Shown here piece after piece: positions 36,677 to 45,124 of a stretch of 64,000 nt of DNA (its first letter is position 1; each line of letters begins with the position of its first letter). Origin of the DNA: Comamonadaceae bacterium (lineage in GTDB: Bacteria > Pseudomonadota > Gammaproteobacteria > Burkholderiales > Burkholderiaceae_C); NCBI GenBank assembly GCA_027490925.1, contig JAIXXF010000039.1, positions 38,128-102,127 of the forward strand, written 5' to 3'. The position numbers were made by a program, and so were the translations under genes. The notes beneath the pieces were generated by a model. That model did no database searches, was not told the origin of the DNA, and saw nothing but the letters and a program-made list of their open reading frames with translations.

Positions 36677-37267
36677 TCAATGTGCGGGGGGGCTGGGTGT
36701 GTGTGCCATCAAGCGGTCGGTCAGCGCGATGGCCAGCGCGCTCAACAAAAACACCGCGTGGATGATGGTTTGCCACATCAGCACCTTCACGTCGTAATTG
36801 GCGGCGTTGATGAAAGTTTTGAGCAGGTGGATGGAGCTGATGCCGATGATCGCGGTGGCCAGCTTGACCTTCAGCACCGAGGCGTTCACATGGCTCAGCC
36901 ACTCGGGCTGATCCGGGTGGCTCTCCAGGTTCATTCGGCTGACAAACGTTTCGTAGCCACCAACGATCACCATGATCAACAGGTTGGAGATCATGACCAC
37001 GTCGATCAACGCAAGCACCACCAGCATGATGATGGTTTCGTTCAGCGCGGTGATCTGAACATCTGTTTTGTAACCAATGCTGGTCACCAGGGCCTGCAAG
37101 GCGGTTTGGCTACCGAACACCGCTTCCAGCAGGTGGACCAGCTCAACCCAAAAGTGGAACACGTACACGCCTTGGGCGGCAATCAAGCCCAGGTACAGCG
37201 GCAATTGCAGCCAACGGCTGGCGAAGATGAAACTGGGCAGGGGGCGCATGGGGTGGGCTTTGGACAT
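36677..37267 (-). CDS. yqhA: YqhA family (UPF0114) inner-membrane protein
   Basis: 196 residues from ATG 37267, with four hydrophobic segments. Conserved blocks: FIFASRWLQLPLYLGLIAAQ, LIDVVMISNLLIMVIVGGYE and WLSHVNASVLKVKLATAI, plus SSIHLLKTFI. The family (TIGR00645) is widespread and uncharacterised. Its start faces acs across a 303-base spacer. Confidence 0.9.
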   Translation of the reverse strand: MSKAHPMRPLPSFIFASRWLQLPLYLGLIAAQGVYVFHFWVELVHLLEAVFGSQTALQALVTSIGYKTDVQITALNETIIMLVVLALIDVVMISNLLIMVIVGGYETFVSRMNLESHPDQPEWLSHVNASVLKVKLATAIIGISSIHLLKTFINAANYDVKVLMWQTIIHAVFLLSALAIALTDRLMAHTPSPPAH

Positions 37268-37378
37268 GGTGACGTGGGGTGTTGTGAGGGCTTGGCGGGT
37301 CAGTAGGGTGCTGGAACCCGCGGTGTGGCGGGTTGCGGGTCGGTCATTCGTGGCGGATTGTAGGCATGCTGAGCCGCA

Positions 37379-37393
37379 GCGCTGTGACAGCGC
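37379..37393. promoter_or_regulatory. Perfect inverted repeat in the yqhA-acs spacer
   Basis: GCGCTGT-G-ACAGCGC, seven-base arms around one base. It lies about 110 bases ahead of the yqhA start and 180 ahead of acs, in a spacer (37268-37570) that holds no gene, so it may be an operator. No regulator is implied by the sequence itself. Confidence 0.35.
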
Positions 37394-37570
37394 GGGGCGG
37401 CGGACACACGTGGACCAGGGGGCCACCGAGCGGGCGACGAGTTTGGCGCAGTAAACGGCGCGGTACACGGTGCCGGAAGAGGCGCCTTGTCAGCTCCCGG
37501 CAAGTCAGTCGTGCGTAAGTGATAACCCTCACATTCCGCCGCAACAACAACGCCTTCAGGAGACAACGAC

Positions 37571-39568
37571 ATGGGCACCCAGACGTCTGCCATCGAATCC
37601 ACGCTGATCGAAAACCGCGTCTTCCCTCCCAGCGAGGCGATCGTCAAAGCGGCCCGCATTTCTGGCATGGACGGCTACCACGCGTTGTGCCGCGAAGCCG
37701 AAACCGACCCCAATGGCTTCTGGGCGCGCCTGGCCAAAGAGCATCTGAGTTGGAAGAAGCCCTTCACCCGGGTGCTGGACGAATCCAATGCCCCGTTTTA
37801 CAAATGGTTCGACGACGGCGAACTCAACGCGTCTTACAACTGCCTGGACCGCCACCTCGGCACCCCCACCGAAACCAAAACCGCCATCATTTTCGAAAGC
37901 GACGACGGCCAGGTCACACACGTCACTTACAAGGAGTTGCATGCCAAGGTCTGCCAGCTGGCGAATGCCTTGCGCGCCAAGGGCATCAAGAAGGGCGACC
38001 GCGTCCTGATCTACATGCCCATGACCGTGGAAGGCGTGGTGGCCATGCAGGCCTGCGCCCGCATCGGTGCGACCCATTCGGTGGTGTTCGGCGGTTTCTC
38101 GGCAAAGAGCGTGCAAGAGCGGATTCAGGACGCGGGCGCGGTGGCTGTGATCACGGCCAGCTACCAACTGCGGGGCGGTAAAGAGCTGCCGCTCAAAGGC
38201 ATCATTGACGAGGCATTCGCTCTGGGTGGGTGTGAATCGGTGAAGCACGTCATCGTCTACCAGCGCACCGGCACCGCCTGCCACATGGTGGCAGGCCGCG
38301 ACGAGTTCCTGCACGACGTGGTCAAGGGTCAAGCGACCACCAGCGAGCCCGAATTCGTGGGCGCCGAGCACCCGCTGTTCATTCTCTACACCTCGGGCTC
38401 CACAGGTAAACCCAAGGGGGTGCAGCACAGCACCGGCGGCTTTTTGCTGTGGGCCAAGCTGACGATGGACTGGACCTTTGATCTCCGGCCCGATGACGTG
38501 TACTGGTGCACCGCCGACATCGGCTGGATCACTGGCCACAGCTATATCGCCTACGGCCCGCTGGCTGTGGGTGCGACCCAAGTCGTGTTTGAAGGTGTTC
38601 CCACCTATCCCAACGCGGGCCGCTTCTGGCAGATGATTGAAAAGCACAAGGTCAACACCTTCTACACCGCGCCCACCGCGATCCGCTCGTTGATCAAGGC
38701 CGCCGAGGGCGACGACAAGGTGCACCCAAAGAACTGGGACCTGTCGTCGCTGCGCATCCTGGGGTCGGTGGGCGAGCCGATCAACCCTGAAGCTTGGATG
38801 TGGTACTACAAGCACATCGGTGGCGAGCGCTGTCCGATTGTGGACACCTTCTGGCAAACCGAAACCGGCGGCCACATGATCACGCCTCTGCCGGGCGCCA
38901 CGCCCCTGGTTCCGGGTTCATGCACCTTGCCGTTGCCTGGCATCGCGATGGCGATTGTGGACGAGACGGGCAAAGACCTGCCCAACGGGTCGGGTGGCAA
39001 TCTGGTCATCAAGCGCCCTTGGCCGTCGATGATCCGCACCATCTGGGGCGACCCAGAGCGCTTCAAGAAAAGCTACTTCCCTGAGGAAATGGGCGGCACC
39101 ATCTACCTTGCCGGCGACGGCGCGGTGCGCAACGAGCAAAACGGTTACTTTCGCATCACCGGTCGCATCGACGACGTGCTGAACGTGTCAGGCCACCGCA
39201 TGGGCACCATGGAGATCGAGTCGGCGCTAGTCGCCAAGTCCGATCTGGTGGCCGAGGCCGCCGTGGTGGGCCGGCCCGACGACCTCACCGGCGAAGCCAT
39301 CGTGGCCTTTGTGGTGCTCAAGCGCTCGCGACCCACCGGTGAAGAGGCCAAAGCCATCGCCAAAGAACTGCGCGACTGGGTCGGCAAAGAAATCGGCCCG
39401 ATCGCCAAGCCCAAGGACATCCGTTTCGGCGACAACCTGCCCAAGACCCGCTCTGGCAAGATCATGCGCCGCCTGTTGCGTGGCATCGCCAAGGGCGAAG
39501 CGATCACGCAAGACACCTCCACCCTGGAAAACCCGGCGATCTTGGCCCAGCTGTCTGAGAACCTCTGA
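37571..39568 (+). CDS. acs: Acetyl-CoA synthetase
   Basis: 665 residues from ATG 37571 with AGGAG ten bases ahead. Adenylate-forming enzyme: acetate + ATP + CoA to acetyl-CoA. Core motif [15 protein letters not shown], then [25 protein letters not shown] and [15 protein letters not shown]. The C-terminal [13 protein letters not shown] holds the Lys that is acetylated to switch the enzyme off in other bacteria. A terminator follows immediately. Confidence 0.97.
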   Translation: MGTQTSAIESTLIENRVFPPSEAIVKAARISGMDGYHALCREAETDPNGFWARLAKEHLSWKKPFTRVLDESNAPFYKWFDDGELNASYNCLDRHLGTPTETKTAIIFESDDGQVTHVTYKELHAKVCQLANALRAKGIKKGDRVLIYMPMTVEGVVAMQACARIGATHSVVFGGFSAKSVQERIQDAGAVAVITASYQLRGGKELPLKGIIDEAFALGGCESVKHVIVYQRTGTACHMVAGRDEFLHDVVKGQATTSEPEFVGAEHPLFILYTSGSTGKPKGVQHSTGGFLLWAKLTMDWTFDLRPDDVYWCTADIGWITGHSYIAYGPLAVGATQVVFEGVPTYPNAGRFWQMIEKHKVNTFYTAPTAIRSLIKAAEGDDKVHPKNWDLSSLRILGSVGEPINPEAWMWYYKHIGGERCPIVDTFWQTETGGHMITPLPGATPLVPGSCTLPLPGIAMAIVDETGKDLPNGSGGNLVIKRPWPSMIRTIWGDPERFKKSYFPEEMGGTIYLAGDGAVRNEQNGYFRITGRIDDVLNVSGHRMGTMEIESALVAKSDLVAEAAVVGRPDDLTGEAIVAFVVLKRSRPTGEEAKAIAKELRDWVGKEIGPIAKPKDIRFGDNLPKTRSGKIMRRLLRGIAKGEAITQDTSTLENPAILAQLSENL

Positions 39569-39590
39569 CCGCGGTCCGCACCGTGCGGCA

Positions 39591-39617
39591 CCGTCGGCGC
39601 GAGCTGGCGGGGCTTTT
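39591..39617 (+). terminator. Terminator after acs
   Basis: Stem CCGTCGGC / GCTGGCGG (eight pairs, two of them G-T) with loop GCGA, then GGCTTTTTT. Lies 22 bases after the acs stop. Confidence 0.75.
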
Positions 39618-39798
39618 TTGTGGTGGGTGCCTGTTCAGGGCCGGGCACGGTCGACGGCTGCGCGCCCTGGAGCGGGTGACGGCCCATAGAACGACCAATC
39701 CAACCCGATGGCGTTCAGTTTCCCGATTTTGGGTGTGGTGAGCGTGTTGGGACATTCAGGGTGGTGAATCGTGCCCTGGCCCCCGAAAAACCGGGTAC

Positions 39799-39850
39799 TT
39801 TTGCTATCGAAATAGCAGCAATTTGCAGGCTTGAAGTCGCGCCTGTTCCG
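39799..39850 (+). repeat. Copy of the dispersed Comamonadaceae-type repeat upstream of the MFS gene
   Basis: Inverted repeat TGCTAT / ATAGCA (39802-39817) followed by AGCAATTTGCAGGCTTGAAG. It ends about ten bases before the MFS start codon, so it probably forms part of the leader. Confidence 0.6.
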
Positions 39851-39860
39851 AGGCCGTAAC

Positions 39861-41105
39861 ATGCCGACCATGGGTCCTTCCGGTTCGTCCCCCTTGGCCA
39901 CGGGTGTCGCGCCAGCCGTGCCGTTGCGGCGCGACGCTCTGGTGATCGGCCTGGTGGGTGTGGCCCACGCCAGCTCGCACTTTGCCCACCTGCTGTTGCC
40001 CCTGTTGTTTCCGGTGTTCATGACGGAGTTCGGACTGGGCTTTTCGCAACTGGGCCTGCTGATGACGGTGTTTTTCGTCATATCTGGCACGGGGCAGGCG
40101 GTGTCGGGTTTCGCGGTGGACCGCTTCGGCGCGCGCCCCGTGTTGGTGGTGTCCATGGGGCTGTTCATGTCGGCATGCCTGGCTGGGGCTTTGGCCACCG
40201 GCTACGGAGGTTTGGTGCTGGTGGCGGTGCTGGCGGGCCTGGGCAATGCGCCACTTCACCCGGCCGACTTCACCATCTTGAACCAGCGGGTGTCACCCGC
40301 CCGGCTGGGCTACGCGTTCAGCGCCCACGGCCTGACGGGCAACCTGGGATGGGCCTTGGCCCCGGTGTTCTTTGCAGGGGTCTCTGCGCTGAGCCATTGG
40401 CGCACCGCTTACGCCGTGGCGGCCGGGCTGTATACGGCGGTGCTGCTGTTGCTGCTGTGGCAGCGCGACCCATTGCAGACCCGGTCTGGACCGATCACGC
40501 GGCCTGCCCGGGGTGACAGCGGCGTGGACTTTCTGCGCAGCCCCGTGGTGTGGTGGTGTTTCGGCTTTTTCTTTTTGTCCACCATGACCCTGGCGGTGGT
40601 ACAGAGCTTCGCGGTGTCCATCTTGCAGGCGCTGCACGGGGTGGGGTTCGAGGCCGCAACGCTCACGCTCACCGGCTACATGCTGGCCGGTGCGCTGGGC
40701 ATGCTGCTGGGCGGGTGGGTCGCGGTGCACACCCAGCACAGCGACCGGGTGGTGGCCCTTTGCATGTGTGCTGGTGCGGTGCTCTTGGCCTTGTGCGGCA
40801 CCACCTGGCTGGGCGGTGAAGTCACCATGGGGGTGCTCGCAGCCACCGGCTTTGCCGTGGGGATTGGCGGACCGTCTCGCGACATGATGATCAGAAAGGC
40901 CACCCCGCCTGGCGCCACCGGGCGGGTCTACGGTCTGGTCTATTCGGGGTTGGACCTGGGGTTCGCCGTGTCACCCCTGGTCTTTGGCGTGTTGATGGAT
41001 CGGGGCTGGTACCAGGCCACCTTGGTGGGCGCGGGTGCCATGCTGGCGCTCAGCGTGATCGCTGCTCTGGCGGTGGGTCGGCGGACGCGGCTCGGGTCTG
41101 CTTGA
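39861..41105 (+). CDS. Major facilitator superfamily transporter
   Basis: 414 residues from ATG 39861, about 12 hydrophobic segments. The loop 2-3 motif is GQAVSGFAVDRFGARPVL, and a similar motif after helix 8 is LLGGWVAVHTQHSDRVV. The HASSHFAHLLLPLLFPVF start suggests a subgroup with conserved His near helix 1. Substrate cannot be told from sequence. It follows acs but is separated from it by a terminator and by the repeat. Confidence 0.88.
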   Translation: MPTMGPSGSSPLATGVAPAVPLRRDALVIGLVGVAHASSHFAHLLLPLLFPVFMTEFGLGFSQLGLLMTVFFVISGTGQAVSGFAVDRFGARPVLVVSMGLFMSACLAGALATGYGGLVLVAVLAGLGNAPLHPADFTILNQRVSPARLGYAFSAHGLTGNLGWALAPVFFAGVSALSHWRTAYAVAAGLYTAVLLLLLWQRDPLQTRSGPITRPARGDSGVDFLRSPVVWWCFGFFFLSTMTLAVVQSFAVSILQALHGVGFEAATLTLTGYMLAGALGMLLGGWVAVHTQHSDRVVALCMCAGAVLLALCGTTWLGGEVTMGVLAATGFAVGIGGPSRDMMIRKATPPGATGRVYGLVYSGLDLGFAVSPLVFGVLMDRGWYQATLVGAGAMLALSVIAALAVGRRTRLGSA

Positions 41106-41208
41106 ATTGGCGTGCGTTTTGAGGCAGGCGGGATCGGGAACGTTGCTCAAGCCTGACCCAGAGCGCCGTGGTTCAGAGACGCAGTTGATCTGTCAAGAGA
41201 AAGTAAAA

Positions 41209-41320
41209 GGGGGCAGCGTGGCCCCCTGTGCAAATGGCACCAGTCTCATCCCAACCGCCTTGTGCAGCGGGCCGAGCACGGTGTGGCCCGTGCACAAACC
41301 TTCGGAATGAAGGCTTGTGC
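41209..41320. terminator. Two hairpins between convergent MFS and CpoB-like genes
   Basis: GGGGGC-agcgtg-GCCCCC (41209-41226) and GCACAA.CCTTC / GAAGG.TTGTGC (41292-41320). Neither has a T-run, so intrinsic termination is unproven, but the convergent setting (spacer 41106-41328) fits a bidirectional end. Confidence 0.4.
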
Positions 41321-41328
41321 GACGCGGC

Positions 41329-42129
41329 TCACTTTTGGGCGGTCAGGGTGCGCAGGCGGTCGCGCGCAGCCGCGGCGGCGTCGGTGCGGGGGTGCTTGCG
41401 GATCAGGTCTTCCAGCGTTTTCTTGGCGTTGTCGGTCTCGTTGAGGTCGATCTCGCAGTTGCCAATGGACAGCTTGGCCTCGGGCACGCGCGCGTGGGAG
41501 GGGGCAGCCGCCAACATGGCGCGCAGCGGCACAAGGGCTTCTTTGCACTTTTGCAGGCCGAACAGCGCGTTGCCCTGCCAGAACATGGCAGAGGGTGCGT
41601 AGCCGCTCTGGGGGTAACGGCGCAACAGGTCGGCAAACCCTTGTTGGGCACCGGCGAAATCATTGGCGCGGAACGCGGCAAAAGCGGACTCGTACTCGCG
41701 CCGCTCGTCGTTTTCGGCGACGAACTCCTGGCCATCGACAGCGACTTTGAGCGGCTCCAGCTTTTTCAGGCGCTCATCGGTGGTTTGGGCCGTGGTGCGC
41801 TGCTGCTTCAGCGCCTCGGCCAATTCTTTCATGGCCGCGTCGTTTTGGGCTTTGACCTTGGCCAGTTCGGCCCGTACCGCCGACAACTGGCTTTCAAAGT
41901 CCAGGGCCTGACCCTGGAACTTGGCGCTTTCTTCGCGGCTCTTTTGCAACTCGCCCAGCACGCGGGTGTTCGCGGCGTCCGTCTGTTCGACCCGCTTGCG
42001 CAATTCCACGATCGCGCGGCGGGCTTCGATGTCATCAAAAGGGCCTGCCCAGGCGGTGCTGCAGGCCAGCAGGGCCACGGCCAGCCACCCGACGGTTGAT
42101 GTGCGGGGCACGGAAGCAAAGCGGTGCAT
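41329..42129 (-). CDS. CpoB-like periplasmic coiled-coil/TPR protein, second copy
   Basis: 266 residues. A signal peptide (about 28 residues, ending STAWAG) precedes FDDIEARRAIVELRKRVEQ, which matches FDDREARKSILELRQRVEA of cpoB at 13746. The coiled coil, the KLEPLKVAVDGQEFVAENDE linker and the TPR units (YESAFAAFRANDFAGAQQGF, FWQGNALFGLQKCKEALVPL) all correspond in order and spacing. It is clearly a paralogue, away from tol-pal genes. It contains two Cys in the TPR part that the other copy lacks. Role unknown; likely periplasmic. Confidence 0.88.
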   Translation of the reverse strand: MHRFASVPRTSTVGWLAVALLACSTAWAGPFDDIEARRAIVELRKRVEQTDAANTRVLGELQKSREESAKFQGQALDFESQLSAVRAELAKVKAQNDAAMKELAEALKQQRTTAQTTDERLKKLEPLKVAVDGQEFVAENDERREYESAFAAFRANDFAGAQQGFADLLRRYPQSGYAPSAMFWQGNALFGLQKCKEALVPLRAMLAAAPSHARVPEAKLSIGNCEIDLNETDNAKKTLEDLIRKHPRTDAAAAARDRLRTLTAQK

Positions 42130-42184
42130 AGAGTCTCCCTAGCGGTGTTGGATAAGAATCGAACTTTCCATTTTAAGACACGCC

Positions 42185-43003
42185 ATGGCCTCCACCAGCA
42201 CCCTGCCCAGCCTGTTCATTTCACATGGCGCACCGCTGTTCGCGGTGGACGCTGGCGCCAGCGGACCTGCGCTGACGCGCTGGGGGGCCGAGGTCCTGAG
42301 CGGTGGCGGCTTGCGCGGCGTGGTGGTGATGTCGCCCCACTGGATGGCGCCTGAAGCAGTGGTCATGACCGGTGCGGCGCCCGCGACCTGGCACGACTTT
42401 GGCGGATTTCCGCCGAGCCTGTACATGCTGCAGTACCCGGCGCCCGGTGACCCGGCGCTGGCACAGGCGGTGGTGCGGGCCTTGCAGCGGGCCGGCATCG
42501 CGACGGGCACCGATGCCGAGCGGCCTTTCGACCACGGGGCGTGGGTGCCGCTGATGCACCTGTTCCCCCGCGCTGACCTGCCAGTGGTTCAGGTGGCGTT
42601 GCCACAGGCAGCGGGGCCAGCCGAGGTTTTGGCCATTGGCCGGGCGCTTTCGGACTTGCGTTCCCAAGGGGTGCTGCTGATGGGCACCGGCAGCATGACG
42701 CACAACCTGGGCGAGTTTTTTCGCGGCATCCCGCCGATCGACAGCCCAGCCGCCGACTACATCGGTGCATTCGCCCGCTGGGTCGAATTGGCGATCGAAC
42801 GGCAAGACCTGGCCGCCCTGTTGGATTACCGCGCTCAAGCGCCACATGCCATGCGGGCCCACCCAAGCGACGACCATTTCCTGCCGCTGTTTTTTGGCTT
42901 GGGCGCTGCAGGCTGGGGCTTGGGTGGCCCCGTGCCAGTGCGTTATGTGACGCGCGAGGTGATGTACGGGGTGTTGGCGATGGATTCGCTGGTGCTGGGC
43001 TAG
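42185..43003 (+). CDS. Class III extradiol dioxygenase, YgiD/4,5-DOPA dioxygenase family
   Basis: 272 residues. LFISHGAPLFAVD carries the first metal-binding His, MSPHWMAP the second, and MGTGSMTHNLGEF another conserved His; GAWVPLMHLFPRADLPVVQV is a family block. Members open catechol rings next to the hydroxyls, although the in vivo substrate of YgiD proteins is unclear. Its end overlaps the convergent GNAT gene by four bases. Confidence 0.92.
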   Translation: MASTSTLPSLFISHGAPLFAVDAGASGPALTRWGAEVLSGGGLRGVVVMSPHWMAPEAVVMTGAAPATWHDFGGFPPSLYMLQYPAPGDPALAQAVVRALQRAGIATGTDAERPFDHGAWVPLMHLFPRADLPVVQVALPQAAGPAEVLAIGRALSDLRSQGVLLMGTGSMTHNLGEFFRGIPPIDSPAADYIGAFARWVELAIERQDLAALLDYRAQAPHAMRAHPSDDHFLPLFFGLGAAGWGLGGPVPVRYVTREVMYGVLAMDSLVLG

Positions 43004-43491
43004 TCGGGCGTCAGCCACTTTTGCAGCAGCACCGCCTGGCCCACCGACGGGTCCAACTCGTAGGGCATAAAACCAAACCGTTGGTAGCTGCGCTGGGCGT
43101 GGGTGTTGCCACTCAGCACCTCCAGCGTGAGCTTGCAGCAGCCGGTGTCTCGCGCGTGCCGCTCGGCCGCCCCCAGCAACGCCTGTCCCACGCCTTGTCG
43201 GCGGTGGTCTGGGTCCACCGCGATGTCGTGCACGTTCAGCAGCGGCTGCGCCTTGAAGGTGGAGTAACCGGTCAGGGCGTTGAGCAGGCCGATGGGCGTC
43301 TGCCCGCGCCACGCCAGAAAGCTGACCGCGCCGGGCAGCCGGGCCAGGTCGTCGCACAGGCGCGCCCGCACCTCGGACGGCAGAGCGGTTCCTCCACCCA
43401 TCGGGTCTTGGGCGTATTGGTCCAGCAGGTGCAGCAGCGCGGCGCGGTCGCCCGGCTGGCGCAGATCGGCGCGGCGAACGGTCCAGGTCAC
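43000..43491 (-). CDS. GNAT family N-acetyltransferase
   Basis: 163 residues from GTG 43491, which overlaps the gcvH stop (GTGA). The acetyl-CoA site is VDPDHRRQGVGQALL, followed by KLTLEVLSGNTHAQRSYQRF. Substrate unknown. Translationally coupled to gcvH, so it is probably made together with it. Confidence 0.9.
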   Translation of the reverse strand: MTWTVRRADLRQPGDRAALLHLLDQYAQDPMGGGTALPSEVRARLCDDLARLPGAVSFLAWRGQTPIGLLNALTGYSTFKAQPLLNVHDIAVDPDHRRQGVGQALLGAAERHARDTGCCKLTLEVLSGNTHAQRSYQRFGFMPYELDPSVGQAVLLQKWLTPD

Positions 43492-43859
43492 GCGCTGGCG
43501 GCGAAGCTGGCGTAGCTGGTCTCGTCCATCAATTCTGCCAGCTGGTCCAGTTGACTCAGCCGGACCTTGAAAAACCATCCGCTGGCGAGCGGGTCGGTGT
43601 TGGCCAGCGAAGGGTCGGCGCGAAGTGCCTCGTTCACTTCAGTGACGATCCCGTCAACGGGCATGAACACGTCGGCGGCAGCTTTGACCGACTCCACCAC
43701 CCCAGCCACGTCTTTTTGGGCCAAGGCTTTGCCCACCTCGGGCAGGTCCACAAAGACCACGTCGCCCAGCACGTCTTGCGCGTGGTGGGTGATGCCCACG
43801 GTGGCGTCGTCGCCGTTCACGAGTAGCCACACGTGGTCCGATGTGTATTTCAAGCTCAT
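43488..43859 (-). CDS. gcvH: Glycine cleavage system H protein
   Basis: 123 residues from ATG 43859 with GGAG seven bases ahead. Lipoyl carrier: SDHVWLLVNGDDATVGITHH at the start and the lipoylated Lys in VVESVKAAADVF. H protein carries the aminomethyl group between P, T and L proteins. gcvT and gcvP are not in the window; instead a GNAT gene follows directly. It could serve glycine cleavage from elsewhere in the genome, or act as a lipoate relay. Confidence 0.93.
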   Translation of the reverse strand: MSLKYTSDHVWLLVNGDDATVGITHHAQDVLGDVVFVDLPEVGKALAQKDVAGVVESVKAAADVFMPVDGIVTEVNEALRADPSLANTDPLASGWFFKVRLSQLDQLAELMDETSYASFAASA

Positions 43860-44023
43860 TGCTCTCTCCAAATGAATGCGGTGTTGTTCACAGTGGGCGC
43901 AGTCTTGGCCGGGTGGCGGGATGTGCCGCGCTGAAAGGCCCACCAAAAATATTCGTCCGTCGATTCTGCCCGCACTCGCTGGCTGGGTTCATCGTCCGGC
44001 GGGGCCGAGCGTCAGGGGCGGGG

Positions 44024-45094
44024 TCACTGTGCGGGCGAGGCGCCCACGGTCTGGTGCCGCAAGCAGTGGAGCTGTGGGCAGGCGCGTTCGCCCTGGTGCG
44101 GGCAGCGCGGCTCGTCGCAGACCAGCCCGTCGCTGGCGCTGTCCCAGACCCCTTTGCCTGTGGGCGGTTTGCCTGGCACAAAGCCCATGGCGGCCAGCAC
44201 GGTGGCGGGGTCGGGTGGTGCCGCCAGCGCGACGTGCATGTTGTAGACCGCTTCGACCTGGGGGCCCAGCACCAGCAAGCCGAGCAGGCGCACACCGGCC
44301 ATGGGTCCTGGCAGTGAGTTGGTGCGGTCGTTCAGCGAGGGCTCCACCTGAAACTCGAACACCGATGACCGCAGCTGCTCGGGCGGGGCCAAAAAACGCA
44401 GGGCCAAGGGGGGCATTGGCGGGTGGCTGGCCAGCATGCGGGCCAGCACCGGCGGCACCACCGGTGATGGGTCGCTGCCGTGGGGGCCACAGTCGGCGAA
44501 CAACTGCAAGCTGAACGGCAAGCCGAGCCCGTCGTCGGTGTAGACCGTGCCTTGCGCCGTGAACAGCGCAGCGTCGCTCGCTGGTGTGCCCTGCACAGTG
44601 GCACTTGCGGCGGTTCCAGCGGATGTGCCACTGAAGGGGCCGGGCACATGCTGGCCAGCCGTTGGCGCAACGTCGGCAGGGGTTGGGGCAGTTGAAGGGC
44701 GAGGCGATGTCGATGCGGTCGCCGTCTGCCCAGGAGGCGTTGGCGTCAGAGGCGGCGCGGTACGGAAAGCGGTGTCGCCGTGGCGGGGCGTGGCCGGTGG
44801 CAGTTTGAGTCCAGTGAGGGCTTCCACCACGTCGTGCACCCATTGCAGGGTCGCTGGCGGGGGTGGGCCGTTGAGCTGTTGCGCGGTGCGCGACAAGGTC
44901 ACCGAGGTGGTGGTGCCGGGAGGGACCGGCGATGGCATTCGCCCGGTCGGGCCCGCTGGCCCAACCGGTACCGGGGCAAGCGCACCGGGCAGTGGCGCCG
45001 CTCCGGTTTTGCCAGCGTCACCCAGCACCCGGTCAACCGCCTGTGCCGCTTGCAGGGCGGCTATTTTGGCGAGTGCGTCGGGGTTGATTTTCAA
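44024..45094 (-). CDS. Uncharacterised Pro-rich protein with a C-terminal Cys cluster
   Basis: 356 residues. The N terminus is helical (KINPDALAKIAALQAAQAV), then a long Pro/Thr/Ala-rich low-complexity region (~30-190). A folded-looking part follows (~195-310: DGLGLPFSLQLFADC, VEAVYNMHVALAAPPD). The tail holds CX4C-X7-CX4C with nearby His (CDEPRCPHQGERACPQLHC), which could bind zinc. No export signal or membrane helix. I do not recognise it. It starts 30 bases after ETF-QO on the same strand, so it is probably co-transcribed. Confidence 0.75.
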   Translation of the reverse strand: MKINPDALAKIAALQAAQAVDRVLGDAGKTGAAPLPGALAPVPVGPAGPTGRMPSPVPPGTTTSVTLSRTAQQLNGPPPPATLQWVHDVVEALTGLKLPPATPRHGDTAFRTAPPLTPTPPGQTATASTSPRPSTAPTPADVAPTAGQHVPGPFSGTSAGTAASATVQGTPASDAALFTAQGTVYTDDGLGLPFSLQLFADCGPHGSDPSPVVPPVLARMLASHPPMPPLALRFLAPPEQLRSSVFEFQVEPSLNDRTNSLPGPMAGVRLLGLLVLGPQVEAVYNMHVALAAPPDPATVLAAMGFVPGKPPTGKGVWDSASDGLVCDEPRCPHQGERACPQLHCLRHQTVGASPAQ

Positions 45095-45124
45095 AGCCAG
45101 CCCTGCGCACTCATCCCACGGCCC

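Noticed and set aside
43860..44023. Possible glycine riboswitch ahead of gcvH
   Set aside because: The GGAGAG-like string is just the ribosome site; I could not form the conserved paired glycine aptamer.
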